Shown: one piece after another, positions 9,690 to 21,478 of the stretch
Position numbering within the stretch: position 1 is the first letter of the stretch
Layout of the letters: the number at the start of each line of letters is the position of its first letter
NCBI GenBank assembly: GCA_037954665.1
Contig: JBBMOL010000013.1
Location: 8,370,001 to 8,434,000, forward strand
Origin: Laguncularia racemosa
Lineage: Eukaryota > Streptophyta > Magnoliopsida > Myrtales > Combretaceae
DNA: 64,000 nucleotides
Reading direction: 5' to 3'
Notes under the pieces: model-generated
Told to the model about the DNA's origin: nothing
The model's input: only the letters and a program-made list of their open reading frames with translations
Database searches by the model: none
Translations under genes and position numbers: made by a program

Positions 9690-11160
9690 GTAGGAAAATG
9701 CCCCAAGAGCTGATAATCCTACGGTTGAAGATGTTCCTAACGATTCAAGGTAATGTTCCCTTTCCAAAAAGCGCTTTATGGGCTAACTAATTGGTGACAG
9801 GACACATTTCAAGCATCGAGTTGGAATGTATGAGAAATAATGATAGGAAGCGTCTTATCAGACTTGCAACCTTGGAAAGAAAATTTATTTAGGAAGCGCC
9901 CTTATGAGCTGGCTACCTGTCGACAGAAGCGTCTTGTTAGACTAGCAACTGTTTGGGAAGGATGTTTCCGAAAAGTGCCCCAAGAGCTGACTAATCGAGA
10001 GAATCTAGGAAAGTGCCCATATTGGGCTGACTAACCTTAAAATATATTTTAGGAAAGTGCCCATCTTGGGCCGACTAACCTATGGTAGTGTCTCAAAAGG
10101 TGCCCTTATGAGCTGACCCTGAGAATGGATTTTTAGGAAAGTGCCCATATTAGGCTGACTAACCTTAAAATGGATTTTAGGAAAGTGCCCATCTTGGGCT
10201 GACTAACCTTAGATGAAATTCTTAGGAAAGTGCTCCAAGAGCTGACTAATCGGGAAGGTTTAGGAAAGTGCCCCTCATGGGCTGACTAACCTTTGATAAA
10301 ATGCCTCGAAAAGTGCCCCCTATGGGCTAACCTTGAGGTAGAAAGTTTTAGGAAAGGGCCCCTTATGGGCTGCCTAACCTAGAATGGAAATTTGCCTCAA
10401 AAAGTGCCCCATATGGGCTGACCATGAGGACAAGGTTTTTAGGAAAGGGCCCCATATGGGCTGCCTAACATGGATTGAAGAATTTGCCTCAGAAAGTGCC
10501 CCCTATGGGCTGACCATGAGGACAAAGTTTTTAGGAAAGGGCCCCCTATGGGCTGCCTAACCTAGGATTGAGAATTTGCCTCAGAAAGTGCCCCCTATGG
10601 GCTGACCATGAGGACAAGGTTTTTAGGAAAGGGCCCCCTATGGGCTGCCTAACCTGGATTGAAGAATTTGCCTCAGAAAGTGCCCCCTATGGGCTGACCA
10701 TGAGGACAAGGTTTTTAGGAAAGGGCCCCCTATGGGCTGCCTAACCTTGAATTAGACTTGTCTCAAAAAGTGCCCCCTATGGGCTGACCATCAGAACAAG
10801 GTTTTTAGGAAAGGGCCCCCTATGGGCTGCCTAACCTAGAATGGAAATTTGCCTCAAAAAGTGCCCCCTATGGGCTGACCATGAGGACAAAGTTTTAGGA
10901 AAGGGCCCCCTATGGCCTGCCTAACCTGGATTGAAGAATTTGCCTCAGAAAGTGCCCCCTATGGGCTGACCATGAGGACAAGGTTTTTAGGAAAGGGCCC
11001 CCTATGGGCTGCCTAACCTGGATTGAAGAATTGACATTTCCAAAAAGGTGCCCCCCATGAGCTAACCTTAGGAGATGATGTTTAGGGAAGTTCCCATGTC
11101 ATGCTAACTACCTTATTAAAAATGAATGACTAGACGAGTGCCCTACTATGGGCGGACTCA
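9690..11160 (-). repeat. 3' UTR tandem repeats (46-bp units and 91-92-bp dimers)
   Basis: The 3' UTR of copy B is an array of related units around AGGAAAGTGCCCC..GGGCTGACTA. From about 9690 to 10390 the units are loosely similar and about 45 bp long. From about 10391 to 11030 they alternate as two diverged halves, one with GAAAGTGCCCCCTATGGGCT and one with GAAAGGGCCCCCTATGGGCT, giving a higher-order period of 91-92 bp (unit starts near 10391, 10483, 10575, 10667, 10757, 10848 and 10939). Tat/Ogre 3' UTRs are a known source of satellite repeats. No open frame accompanies it. Confidence 0.9.
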
Positions 11161-11660
11161 TCTCATGCTTTCGAATATGCTTCCTACCGAGCTAAATGAT
11201 GTAATGCCTTTCATAATGTGACGATGGTTAACCATTTTAAGACGCTTGCCAGTTTATCGTGGATAGCAACCAAACAACCGACCCTTCGTGTCGGTTCGCT
11301 TCTGCTTCTCTTCTTCTCATCTTGATACGGGGTTAAAAATCTTGATGTGCTTCACTTCTTGATGCGTTTGACTCATTCGTTGGTAATGTTATCCTACTAA
11401 TGCACTAAGTTCTAATGCTTAAGAATAAATAAAATTATATCACAAATTTTATCGAGATTCAGTATCATTTTATTGTTTATCTTTTATTGACGAAATGGTG
11501 GGTAATGTGTTTAGGTGTATTTATTGTGATGAGAATTGATTAGGATTGTTGACCACTCAGGGATATTAGCTTTGCTTGTAGAAAAGTAAAAACTCAACTC
11601 AATGAAATTTGTATCGAACATTGGCCTTCATAAACATTGGCAAAATTTCAATTCCCTTGC
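11161..11660 (-). other. Non-repetitive start of copy B 3' UTR
   Basis: About 500 bases between the integrase stop and the tandem array. I see no coding frame or motif in it. Confidence 0.6.
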
Positions 11661-13031
11661 CTAAGGATAGTACATCTTTACAGCATCGGTGTTGACGGGG
11701 TCTCTCAATTCTGGACCATCCATCTGAGTTAATATTACGGCCCCACCTGACAAAACCTTTTTTACCACATAAGGGCCTTCATAATTAGGAGTGAATTTCC
11801 CTCTGGAGTCTTGGACATTCGGGAGAACTTTTCTTAGTACTAGGTCACCCTCTTTGAAGTACCGAGGTCTCATCTTTTTGTTGAATGCTCGGGCTATCCT
11901 CTGCTGGTAACACTGACCATGACATAGTGCGGTGAGTCTTCTTTCATCAATCAAGTTCAGCTGATCAAGCCTTTTTTTACCCAATCCGATTCCGTTAATT
12001 GAGTTTCTGACAATATTCTGAATGATGGTATTTCGACTTCTACTGGTAGAACTGCTTCTGTACCATATACCAATGAGTAAGGGGTAGCTCCTGTAGATGT
12101 TCTTATTGAAGTCCTATAAGCCATGAGAGCAAATGGTAACATTTCGTGCCAATCCTTGTAAGTTGTTGTCATCTTTTCGATGATCTTCTTGATATTTTTG
12201 TTAGCTGCTTCTACTGCCCCGTTCATTTGAGGTCTATAGGGAGTTGAATTTTTGTGGTTTATGTGGAATTGTTGACATAAACCTGTCATCGATTTATTGT
12301 TGAGATTGGTACCATTATCGGTGATGATTGACTCAGGAACTCCATATCGAGCTATTATGTCCCTCTTTAAGAAGCGGACTATTACCCCTTTGGTGACATT
12401 GGTATATGATGACGCTTCTACCCATTTGGTGAAGTAATCAATCGCTACCAGTATAAAATCTGTGGCCATTGGATGCCGTTGGAGTGATGGGGCCGATTAT
12501 GTCGATTCCCCACATGGAGAAAGGCCACGGTGCCGATAACAAATGTAGCCCGTTGGGTGGAGCATTTATCCGGTTTGCGTATACTTGGCACAGATGGCAA
12601 TGCTTAACATACTTTATGCAATCCGACTCCATGGTTAACCAGTAATACCCTAACCTCATGATTTTTCGGGCCAACATGTAGCCGTTCATATGAGGTCCAC
12701 ATACCCCTTCATGTATTTCCTTCATGAGTTCGCATGCTTCATTTTTGTCCACACATCTCAACAGGGTGGTATCATGTGATCTCTTGTAGAGTATAGACCC
12801 ACTTAATAAGAAATGGCTTGCCAACCTTCTGAGCGTTCTTTGGTCATTCTTGCTAGCCATTTCAGGGTATTTACCTTCTTGGAGAAAGGTCTTGATGTCG
12901 TGATACCAGGGCTTATCATCTTGTATCTTTTCAACCGTCAAACAATAAGCGGACCGACTTCCGATGTCTATTTTCATCGGGTGAACTTCGGCTCCCCCTG
13001 TTATTTGCACCATGGACGCTAATGTGGCCAA
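11661..13031 (-). pseudogene. Copy B pol: integrase
   Basis: Integrase inserts the element DNA into the host chromosome. The N-terminal zinc-binding module is visible (HEGVCGPHMNGYMLARKI, then CIKYVKHCHLCQ), followed by the catalytic core with D at 12501-12503 (MWGIDIIGP), D at 12317-12319 (ITDNGTNL) and E at 12209-12211 (MNGAVEAANKN); the last two are 35 residues apart, the classic D-D35-E spacing. The C-terminal part has MRPRYFKEGDLVLRKV and NYEGPYVVKKV, a GPY/F module; no chromodomain follows. Two single-base insertions break it: a T run near 12455 and an A run near 11975, so three frames are needed. The frame is a continuation of pol rather than a separate gene. Confidence 0.85.
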
Positions 13032-14294
13032 GGCATCTGCGAACTGATTCTGAGTTCTCGGGATATACGTGAAGGTGATTGCCTTAAACTCCTCGATTAG
13101 CGCTGTTAGGTGTTGATGGTATGGTACCAGTTTAGGGTCTTTGGTTTTTGTATTCCCCTCTTGTTTGTAGTATGATGAGCGACGAGTCCCCGTACACTTC
13201 TAATTCGCGGATTCCCATTTAGCAGGCCATCTTGAGGCCAAGAATACACGCTTCATATTCCGCGATATTATTGGTATAGGGAAATGTAAGTCTTGTCGCT
13301 GCAGGGAATTGAGTGCCGTCTGGGGATATCAATACCGCCCCAACTCCACAACCGAATACGTTGGCAGCTCCGTCGAAAAACAACTTCCACCCAGCATTCT
13401 GCTCTCTCCCAGAGTCTTCTACTGGTATGTCTTCTACTGTTGATATGTTCTCGTCCGGGAATTGGACTCGTATTTCTTGGGTACCCGTCTCGACAGGGTG
13501 TTCGGCCAACTGATCGGCCAAGGCTTGCCCCTTTATCGAGTTCTGATGCACATATGTGATGTCGAACTCGGATAGAAGCATCTGCCATTTGGAGATTCTC
13601 CCCATCAGCGCTGGCTTCTCTGCCAGGTATTTCAAAGGATCATGTCTTGTCAACAGCTCAATATGGTAATAAAGGGTATATTGCCTTAGCCGATGCATGA
13701 CCCAAATTAACGCACAACACGTCTTCTCTACCTCTGAGTACCTCTGTTCCCCATCAGTGAACTTCTTGCTCAGATAATATATGGGACGTTCTCTTCCCTC
13801 CTCATCTTTCTGCCCCAGCACACATCCCATGGATTCGGGGAGTATGGTGAGGTATAAGAATAAAGGTTTTCCTTGTTTCGGGACTATCAAGACCGGGGGT
13901 TTTATAAGATAGTCTTTGATTGTCCTGAACGCTTCTTCACATTCGTTGTCCCATTCTATTTCAGCGTTCTTCTTTAATAGACGGAATAGCGGCCGACACT
14001 TATCAGTGAGTTGTGAGATAAACCGAGCTATATAATTTAACCTCCCCAGCAAGCTTCTTACTTCTTTAACGGAGCGTGGGGAAGACAACTTTAATATGGA
14101 CTTTACCTTGTCAGGGTCAATCTTAATGCCTTCCTGGCAGATGACGAACCCTAACAATTTCCCCGTTGTGACCCCGAAAGTACATTTTTCTGGGTTTAGC
14201 TTAAGCTGGAATTTCCTCAGTCGATTAAACAACTTCCTCAGAATATCTACATGGCTTTCTCTTTCTTTGGATTTAGCTATCATGTCGTCGACAT
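13032..14294 (-). pseudogene. Copy B pol: RT 3' part and dual RNase H
   Basis: This continues RT from DDMIAKSKERESHVDILRKL through VRSLLGRLNYIARFISQLTD into the gypsy RNase H and the archaeal-type RNase H, the same order as copy A but with the RT to RNase H junction intact. The open frame reaches 14439 only because the nested insertion supplies codons in frame upstream; bases above 14294 are foreign LTR. An in-frame TAA at 13219-13221 interrupts the second RNase H at the same codon as in copy A. One T run near 13144 is longer than in copy A. Confidence 0.85.
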
Positions 14295-15803
14295 TGATAC
14301 ACTCAGAACATATATATATAATGGGAGCGTAAATTGCAGCAAGTGCACTGGTCGTATCAAGTAATAAAGTGGTGAAAAGTAAGGTTGTCGATCCCTCGAG
14401 GAACCAATAGAGTACTAGATCTATGGCAATTCTTATCAATATCTAGGTGATTAAAAAGGGGTTTTGAAATGTCTAATCTAAAAATTTAACTTAAAGCAAC
14501 AAGAAAAATTTTATGACGAATCTATCAATTATAAACAAGGGAAATTAGAATTCACCCTAGATTTGTTAATCAAATTGCTACCAAGTTATGTCAACTAGTG
14601 GTTATAAGGTTATTCAAGTGAGTTTAGAAAATCCTTTTTAGGGATGTTGACCTTAAATCAATTAGTCGGCTTCCGCGTCTCCAATTAACCAAGGAATCAA
14701 AATTATGTTCATACACCTCCCGATGCTACAAACAACTAATGCCCTAAATCAATTAACCCTAATCCCTTAGTGATTAATTAACAAGAAACATTGCATTGCG
14801 CCCTCCATAAACTCTAATTAAACCAATTATCGCAACTCCCGTATTGATAATCAATCTAATTAAGAATTCCTAACAAATCCTAATCAATTCCCGTATCAAA
14901 AGGATTTCTAACAATTATAATCAAAGACTGATTATAATTGAAATCAAAGGAATTGCAATCATGAATAATCCTAATAATTCCTAATTACATAACATGGCTA
15001 CAATTATCCTTTTAACATTCTAGAGTTTCATCCAATTTCCCACAAGGATGATTTAGAACATTATAGTATGAGTTGCATAAAAACAATTGAAATAAAGAGG
15101 TGCAATGGAATTCATATTAAACAACTAATAAATGGCATAAAAGAAAATAAAGTAAATGAAACAATGGTTATAATCTTCAAGAGCTTCAATCTTTAAAAAT
15201 GACTCCTTGAATTCTTCAATTGAAAGCAAACTTCAACAAAATGACATTCTTCCTTCAAACTAAACTTTGGAAAAATCTAAAGTACCTAAGGAAATTCTAA
15301 TGATTCAAAAGAAAGACAAATGATGCTAAAACAAAGAAGAAGAACAAAAGGATTCTAAACAAAAGAAAGGATGCTCTCAAGGTTCACACAAGGGGTCTAT
15401 TTATAGATCCAAAGAGGAGGGGGATAAGGTTGATCTGATGAGGATTTGAGTCAGCAAATTAATTAAGATATGATTTTGGAGAGATTCTCGCAATGGATAT
15501 CCGGGGAGTAATGAAGGCCGGCTCAAGGCCGGCGGCCTTGAATGTAGGCCGGATTAAAGGCCGGCGGCTTTGCTTCTTTTTTAGGCCGGTTTAAAGGCCG
15601 GCCGGCCTTCAGTGCAATCCTTCGCTCACTTCTTCAATTTTGTGAAAAACTCCTCCAATTAACTTGTAATTTACTTTTGGGTCCTCAAAACCTGTATTTT
15701 CACAATAAATACCATTAAGTATCATTTCTTTATATTTTCTTATAATATTAAAATAAATTTAATATAAGTCCAAAAGAAATATAAGTATAATGTGATCTTA
15801 TCA
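14295..15803 (-). repeat. 3' LTR of the nested gag-protease element
   Basis: A 1509-bp LTR with ends TGATAAGATC and GAGTGTATCA on the minus strand. A TATA box (CTATAAATAG, plus strand 15398-15407) is preceded on the minus strand by a cluster of about seven AGGCCGG motifs (about 15515-15610). It ends in GGATCGACAACCTT-type sequence seen in other LTRs of this class. Confidence 0.9.
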
Positions 15804-15843
15804 ACATCCCCACACTTGAACTTTTGCTTGTCCTCAAGCAAAA
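15804..15843 (-). promoter_or_regulatory. Polypurine tract and adjacent hairpin (nested element)
   Basis: The minus strand reads AAGTGTGGGGATGT just before the LTR. Immediately upstream is a perfect 9-bp stem with a four-base loop: TTTTGCTTG, AGGA, CAAGCAAAA (15822-15843). The same hairpin and PPT layout appears before an unrelated-length LTR at 34958-34997. Confidence 0.75.
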
Positions 15844-17132
15844 TAATTGATCTAAACAAGAGAAATCCATCATTGAACTTCTGGTGCCCATTGTTCTGAC
15901 CATACTGAAATTTGTAACTAGTATATCTAGTTGAAATTTAGTAGTTAATCTAAATACAACAGATTTTTAATCCCAGTGTTTAACAATAGAAAACAATACT
16001 TAGTCCATAAGAAAAAACATTCATTTAAACTTCATTGGTTATTAGCAAGTACCATCTCCCTCAATTTTACTTCTCTAAACAAGATAACAAGGAGTGAAAG
16101 CATATGGTATCCATTTTTTTTTCCTAGAATTTCTCCCCTTTTTTTATATATATATATATATGTTTTATTTGCCTTGATTGGCAGCGGAGTGAGACTTCAC
16201 TCTTCTGAGGGACCAAAGCTCGCCCATGTCAACCTGACTTTCATTAAGGTACTAATTTTTTTTTTTTTTTTTTGCCTTTCCGCCCTTCTCGTTATTGTGA
16301 GTTCATTGAGTCGGCACATCCTGGGCTCATCGCCTAAGTGACCAGGTTTTAAAGGGACCCCTACGAACTCTTCCTCATACTAACATTTAAGATTGGATAC
16401 TCTTAACTCACTTTCCTGAGTTATTGGAGTAAAGGCTCTTTTTTTTTATTATTATTATTATTTTTTTTTTTTATTAAGGGATCACTAAGTAAAATATTTC
16501 CTTTACCTCTTTCACTAGGTGTTAAGGTATTCTCAAAGAAATTTCAAGAGAGATTTATCCCAACCAATTTTTCCTTGAAGTAAACTTGCTTGTTTTTCCA
16601 ACTTAAGGACTCAATCTCAAGTTCAAAGGCTAAACATAGGGTAAACCCCGTTCTCTAGAGATTTTTACTCTTAAATTTTAACTGTGTAAACTAGTCACAA
16701 CAATTGGCGAGTAGGGCACCAATTCAATTTCAGGATTTCATTGAAAACACTTAAGGACATAAATAAAGCATGGGATTTGTAAGCTCATGATGTGTGCAAT
16801 CATTATACTTCTACATTTATAATCCCTTCCCCTCACTTAAATTGGACAATGTCCTCATTGTTCCTATAATAGCACAAAATTAAGGAAAAAGAATGTCAAT
16901 GCAAAAATTGAAACACTGGTACTTCCCTGGTGTAAAGTTGTTCATCAATAAGAAAATTCCTCCTAAAATGTCTGTCATCCTTGGAGTGTCTTGAATGCAC
17001 CGGCAGCTCTTATCCAGCCTTGAATTAGTTTTTTTTTTTTTTTTTTTTAACAAAACTATTATAGATACTTATTAAGCATGGGCTGCCTCCCATGAAGCGC
17101 TTGTTTTATAGTCATCAGCCTGACTATCAGGG
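15844..17132 (-). other. Non-coding 3' internal region of the nested element
   Basis: About 1.3 kb between the protease stop and the PPT. It holds T-rich and A/T microsatellite tracts (for example 16145-16162, 16257-16274, 16439-16473 and 17029-17049) and no frame that I recognise. In an autonomous relative RT, RNase H and integrase would be encoded in this interval. Confidence 0.6.
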
Positions 17133-18629
17133 TTAGCTTACATCAAGGAGTTTAAACAACTCCTTCAACACCATCGTTTTCAGATTAGGATTCCAAGCTT
17201 CCTTCCATGGTATGGTGCCCTTCTTTTCAGCTTCCACCAATGTTTTGTAGGTAGATATCAACAAACTTACCTGCTGGATGTCTGCCCTTGACCATCCCAG
17301 GATTTCCCTATATTCATCCAACTGGCCTTGAATCTGCTGCTGCAATTCTTTTGTCATAGGCGCTTGATTAATGTGAGGCCATGGATTTCCTAAATTCAGA
17401 CACTTATAATCAAACAATTGATTAGAAAAGACATTAGGTTCAAGTGTCTGCATAGGCATTAGTGTCGGCACTGGTAGCTTCTCATAGTCGTCTGTCTTCT
17501 CAAAAGCAACAACATTTTCAGTCTGGGGTACTTGTTCACGACCTTTGTTTTCTTGCTCATCTTCATCCTCCCAATCATCTATCTCATTCAAGACAGCTTC
17601 AAGAGTGGTTTGCCCTACATCTTCCTCCACATCATTGTTAGTAATTTCACCCTCAGCAGATATGTCAGAATACCTTGCTTTCTCATTAGACAAAAACACA
17701 GGATCATACATATCAAATGTTACCTGGTCATCTAGTGCTCTAAGGGTGAGCTTACCTTGTCCTACATCAATTAGAGCTTGACCTGTGGCTAGGAATGGTC
17801 TTCCTAAGATCATGGGTACCTCTCTATCTTCTTCCATTTCCAAGACTATAAAGTCAACTGGAAAGATGAATTTGTCCACTTTTACTAGGACATTCTCCAC
17901 TATACCCTTTGGGTACTTGACACTTCTATCCGCAAGTTGTAAGGTGACGTGCGTCTCCTTACATTCTCCAAGTCCTAGTTTTTTGAAAATAGACAGAGGC
18001 ATTAAATTTATACTTGCACCAGAATCTATAAGTACTTTATCAAAATTAAAATTACCAATAGTGCAAGGAATAGTAAAACTTCCCTGATCTCTTTGTTTTC
18101 TTGGCAAATTGGATAAATTCTTTTGTAAGATCATAGAACATTCTCCTATAAGCATCACTGGTTCATTTCCTTCAATCTTCCTCTTCTTTGTGAGTAAATC
18201 CTTCATGAACCTAGCATATGATGGCATCTGCTGAAGTGCCTCTGCAAAAGGAATGTTAATTTGCAATTTTTTAAAGACTTCTAAAAATTTAGCAAATTGT
18301 GAATCCAATTGTTGTTGCTTCAGCCTTCCTGGGAAAGGAATAGGAGGAACATATGCTTTCACTTTTGGTGAATTTTTCTTTGGCTCCTCTTCCTTTTGTT
18401 TCCCTTTATCTTTCCCCAGGTTAACCTCCTCTTCCTCAAGTTTCTTATCAATCAATTCCTTACCACTTCTTAACATAATAGCATTTACACCCATAGGATT
18501 TTGCTCAGTATTGCTAGGTAAAGACCCAGATGGTCTATTACTCAACTGTTGAGACATTTGACTAAGCTGATTTTCAAGATTCCTAATGGTGGCTTGTTGA
18601 TTTTGCAACATTGTGTCAGTCTTTTGCAT
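17133..18629 (-). pseudogene. Nested element gag C-terminus and aspartic protease
   Basis: A 498-codon frame. The first part (LENQLSQMSQQLSNRPSGSL, NAIMLRSGKEL) is the gag tail. A basic, Lys/Glu-rich linker leads to AYVPPIPFPGRL and then a retropepsin-like protease with VLIDSGASINLMPLSIFKKLGL (active-site DSG) and VPMILGRPFLATGQALIDV (the ILGRPFL motif). The tail after the protease is acidic and then shows LDEYREILGWSRADIQ. It ends with ELFKLLDVS, with no RT following. In the transcript it lies just after gag, from which it is separated by a stop codon and a one-base frame change near 18640, so it is likely the 3' part of one former gag-protease frame. Confidence 0.85.
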
Positions 18630-18715
18630 AAACTTATCATGAGTTCTTCCATTTTAGACTGACCTTGCTGAGAAGAGGTATTATGATTAGGATATTGTTG
18701 ATGGGGAGTATATGA

Positions 18716-19831
18716 TTAGGACCTTGCTTTGAAATCCAGGGGTTTAAGTGCGTTGTTATCATTTCTCCATGAGAAATTTGGATGGTTACGCCACCCTGGA
18801 TTGTAGGTGTTTGAATAGGGTCCTTGATTTCCTCTTTGGAAATTGTTGACAAAATTTACTTGCTCTCCATGGGATGAGGAGGAAAAGTTTCTTGATGGGC
18901 ACTCAAGAGTTGAGTGTGGTCCTGAGCATAACTCACAACAAGAAAATTGATTAACATTGAAAGAAGGTGCAGAGGTGAGTTTACTTACCTGGGCGGTAAG
19001 AGCAGAAATCTGAGCTGTTAAGGTGTCCATATCATTGACAGATGCCACTCTAGACTTACCTCTTTCATGTTGCCAATTATGTGCACTAGAGGCCATTTCA
19101 TCTATCAAAGCACTAGCCTCATCATATGTCTTACTCATTAATGCACCACCAGAAGCAGCATCTACCAGAGATCTCAATGTGTCATCTAAACTGAGATAGA
19201 ATATCTCAATAAGGAGATTATCTGGTAATCCATGATGGGGGCATTTTCTAATTGCCTCCTTAAATCTTTCCCATGCTTCATAAAGTGATTCACCACTAAA
19301 CTTACTGAAGTTTGTGATGTCATTTCTTAACCTAGCAGTTCTAGCTGGTGGAAAAAATCTCCTTAAAAATTTAGATGAGAGATTTACCCAAGTGGTTACA
19401 GAGTCTTGTGGCAATGAATTGTACCAAGCCCTAGCTTTTTCTCTAAGTGAAAATGGAAAAAGTTGTAGCCTAATTACATCATCAGATACATTATTCATTT
19501 TCACTGTATTACAATATTGAAGAAATACTGCAATATGCTCATCAGGACTCTCATTTGGATATCCTCCAAATTGATTTGATTCAACCATTTGAACGAGTGC
19601 TGGTTTTAACTCGAAATTATTAGCCTGAATTGTTGGTCTTCTAATTGCAGGACCTGAAACAACAGGTACCGTGTATTCTCGAAGTGCTCTACCAACACCC
19701 TGAATCTGATTGTTGTTCTCATCTGCCATGTTCTCTTCTTCCTTTCTTCTCTGCTCTCTTCTAAGTTGTCGCAAGCTGCGTTCTATCTCAAGATTAATTG
19801 GTAGAAGTTCAGCACTTCTACTCTTGCGCAT
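18716..19831 (-). pseudogene. Nested element Gag
   Basis: A 371-codon frame from ATG (MRKSRSAELLPINLEIERSL). It contains the gag core typical of Athila-related and TR-GAG elements: VESNQFGGYPNESPDEHIAV, LQLFPFSLREKARAWYNSLP, SLYEAWERFKEAIRKCPHHG and IEIFYLSLDDTLRSLVDAA, then a degenerate zinc-knuckle-like CCELCSGPHSTLEC. It ends at a TAA (18716-18718), after which gag-like sequence continues in frame for about 25 codons before a one-base frame change. Gag would form the particle that packages the RNA; with a stop here the protease could only be made by readthrough and frameshifting, so I call the pair degenerate. Confidence 0.85.
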
Positions 19832-19943
19832 AAAAAGAACCTTAAAGAGAATGGAAAACGATCACACAATGATAAGAAAAATTAAATAAAAAAATAATTG
19901 TGCCTAAATTACCAACAGAATTACGAAATCTAATATCTATTAG

Positions 19944-19962
19944 TTCCCCGGCAACGGCGCCA
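19944..19962 (-). promoter_or_regulatory. tRNA-Asp-type primer binding site
   Basis: The minus strand reads TGGCGCCGTTGCCGGGGAA, six bases from the LTR edge. It is the complement of the plant tRNA-Asp 3' end, the usual primer of Athila-related elements. Confidence 0.85.
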
Positions 19963-19968
19963 AAAACT

Positions 19969-21478
19969 TGATACACTCAGAACATATATATATAATGGGA
20001 GCGTAAATTGCAGCAAGTGCACTGGTCGTATCAAGTAATAAAGTGGTGAAAAGTAAGGTTGTCGATCCCTCGAGGAACCAATAGAGTACTAGATCTATGG
20101 CAATTCTTATCAATATCTAGGTGATTAAAAAGGGGTTTTGAAATGTCTAATCTAAAAATTTAACTTAAAGCAACAAGAAAAATTTTATGACGAATCTATC
20201 AATTATAAACAAGGGAAATTAGAATTCACCCTAGATTTGTTAATCAAATTGCTACCAAGTTATGTCAACTAGTGGTTATAAGGTTATTCAAGTGAGTTTA
20301 GAAAATCCTTTTTAGGGATGTTGACCTTAAATCAATTAGTCGGCTTCCGCGTCTCCAATTAACCAAGGAATCAAAATTATGTTCATACACCTCCCGATGC
20401 TACAAACAACTAATGCCCTAAATCAATTAACCCTAATCCCTTAGTGATTAATTAACAAGAAACATTGCATTGCGCCCTCCATAAACTCTAATTAAACCAA
20501 TTATCGCAACTCCCGTATTGATAATCAATCTAATTAAGAATTCCTAACAAATCCTAATCAATTCCCGTATCAAAAGGATTTCTAACAATTATAATCAAAG
20601 ACTGATTATAATTGAAATCAAAGGAATTGCAATCATGAATAATCCTAATAATTCCTAATTACATAACATGGCTACAATTATCCTTTTAACATTCTAGAGT
20701 TTCATCCAATTTCCCACAAGGATGATTTAGAACATTATAGTATGAGTTGCATAAAAACAATTGAAATAAAGAGGTGCAATGGAATTCATATTAAACAACT
20801 AATAAATGGCATAAAAGAAAATAAAGTAAATGAAACAATGGTTATAATCTTCAAGAGCTTCAATCTTTAAAAATGACTCCTTGAATTCTTCAATTGAAAG
20901 CAAACTTCAACAAAATGACATTCTTCCTTCAAACTAAACTTTGGAAAAATCTAAAGTACCTAAGGAAATTCTAATGATTCAAAAGAAAGACAAATGATGC
21001 TAAAACAAAGAAGAAGAACAAAAGGATTCTAAACAAAAGAAAGGATGCTCTCAAGGTTCACACAAGGGGTTCTATTTATAGATCCAAAGAGGAGGGGGAT
21101 AAGGTTGATCTGATGAGGATTTGAGTCAGCAAATTAATTAAGATATGATTTTGGAGAGATTCTCGCAATGGATATCCGGGGAGTAATGAAGGCCGGCTCA
21201 AGGCCGGCGGCCTTGAATGTAGGCCGGATTAAAGGCCGGCGCTTTGCTTCTTTTTTAGGCCGGTTTAAAGGCCGGCCGGCCTTCAGTGCAATCCTTCGCT
21301 CACTTCTTCAATTTTGTGAAAAACTCCTCCAATTAACTTGTAATTTACTTTTGGGTCCTCAAAACCTGTATTTTCACAATAAATACCATTAAGTATCATT
21401 TCTTTATATTTTCTTATAATATTAAAATAAATTTAATATAAGTCCAAAAGAAAATATAAGTATAATGTGATCTTATCA
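19969..21478 (-). repeat. 5' LTR of the nested gag-protease element
   Basis: A 1510-bp copy of 14295-15803. The three differences I found are single-base length changes (near 21070, 21240 and 21452). The TATA box is at 21072-21081. Confidence 0.9.

Larger units (their letters stand above)
14295..21478 (-). mobile_element. Nested non-autonomous gag-protease LTR element
   Basis: A 7184-bp insertion with two nearly identical LTRs (14295-15803 and 19969-21478) and a 5-bp target duplication GACAT at 14290-14294 and 21479-21483. It carries a tRNA-Asp-type primer site, gag and protease, but no RT, RNase H or integrase, so it would need another element's enzymes. The 4.2-kb internal region has 1.3 kb of non-coding DNA before the 3' LTR. 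The layout resembles the Athila-related and TR-GAG class of plant elements; the exact lineage is not certain. It lies in the catalytic YVDD codons of copy B. LTRs differ by about three single-base indels and no substitution that I saw, so the insertion is young. Confidence 0.9.

Noticed and set aside
10391..11030. Regular repeats suggesting a CRISPR-like array
   Set aside because: Units are contiguous with no unique spacers, the sequence is a plant retroelement 3' UTR, and no associated proteins exist.
14295..14439. N-terminal codons of the long frame 13219-14439
   Set aside because: They come from the inserted LTR, not from RT; the frame is a chance fusion at the insertion point.
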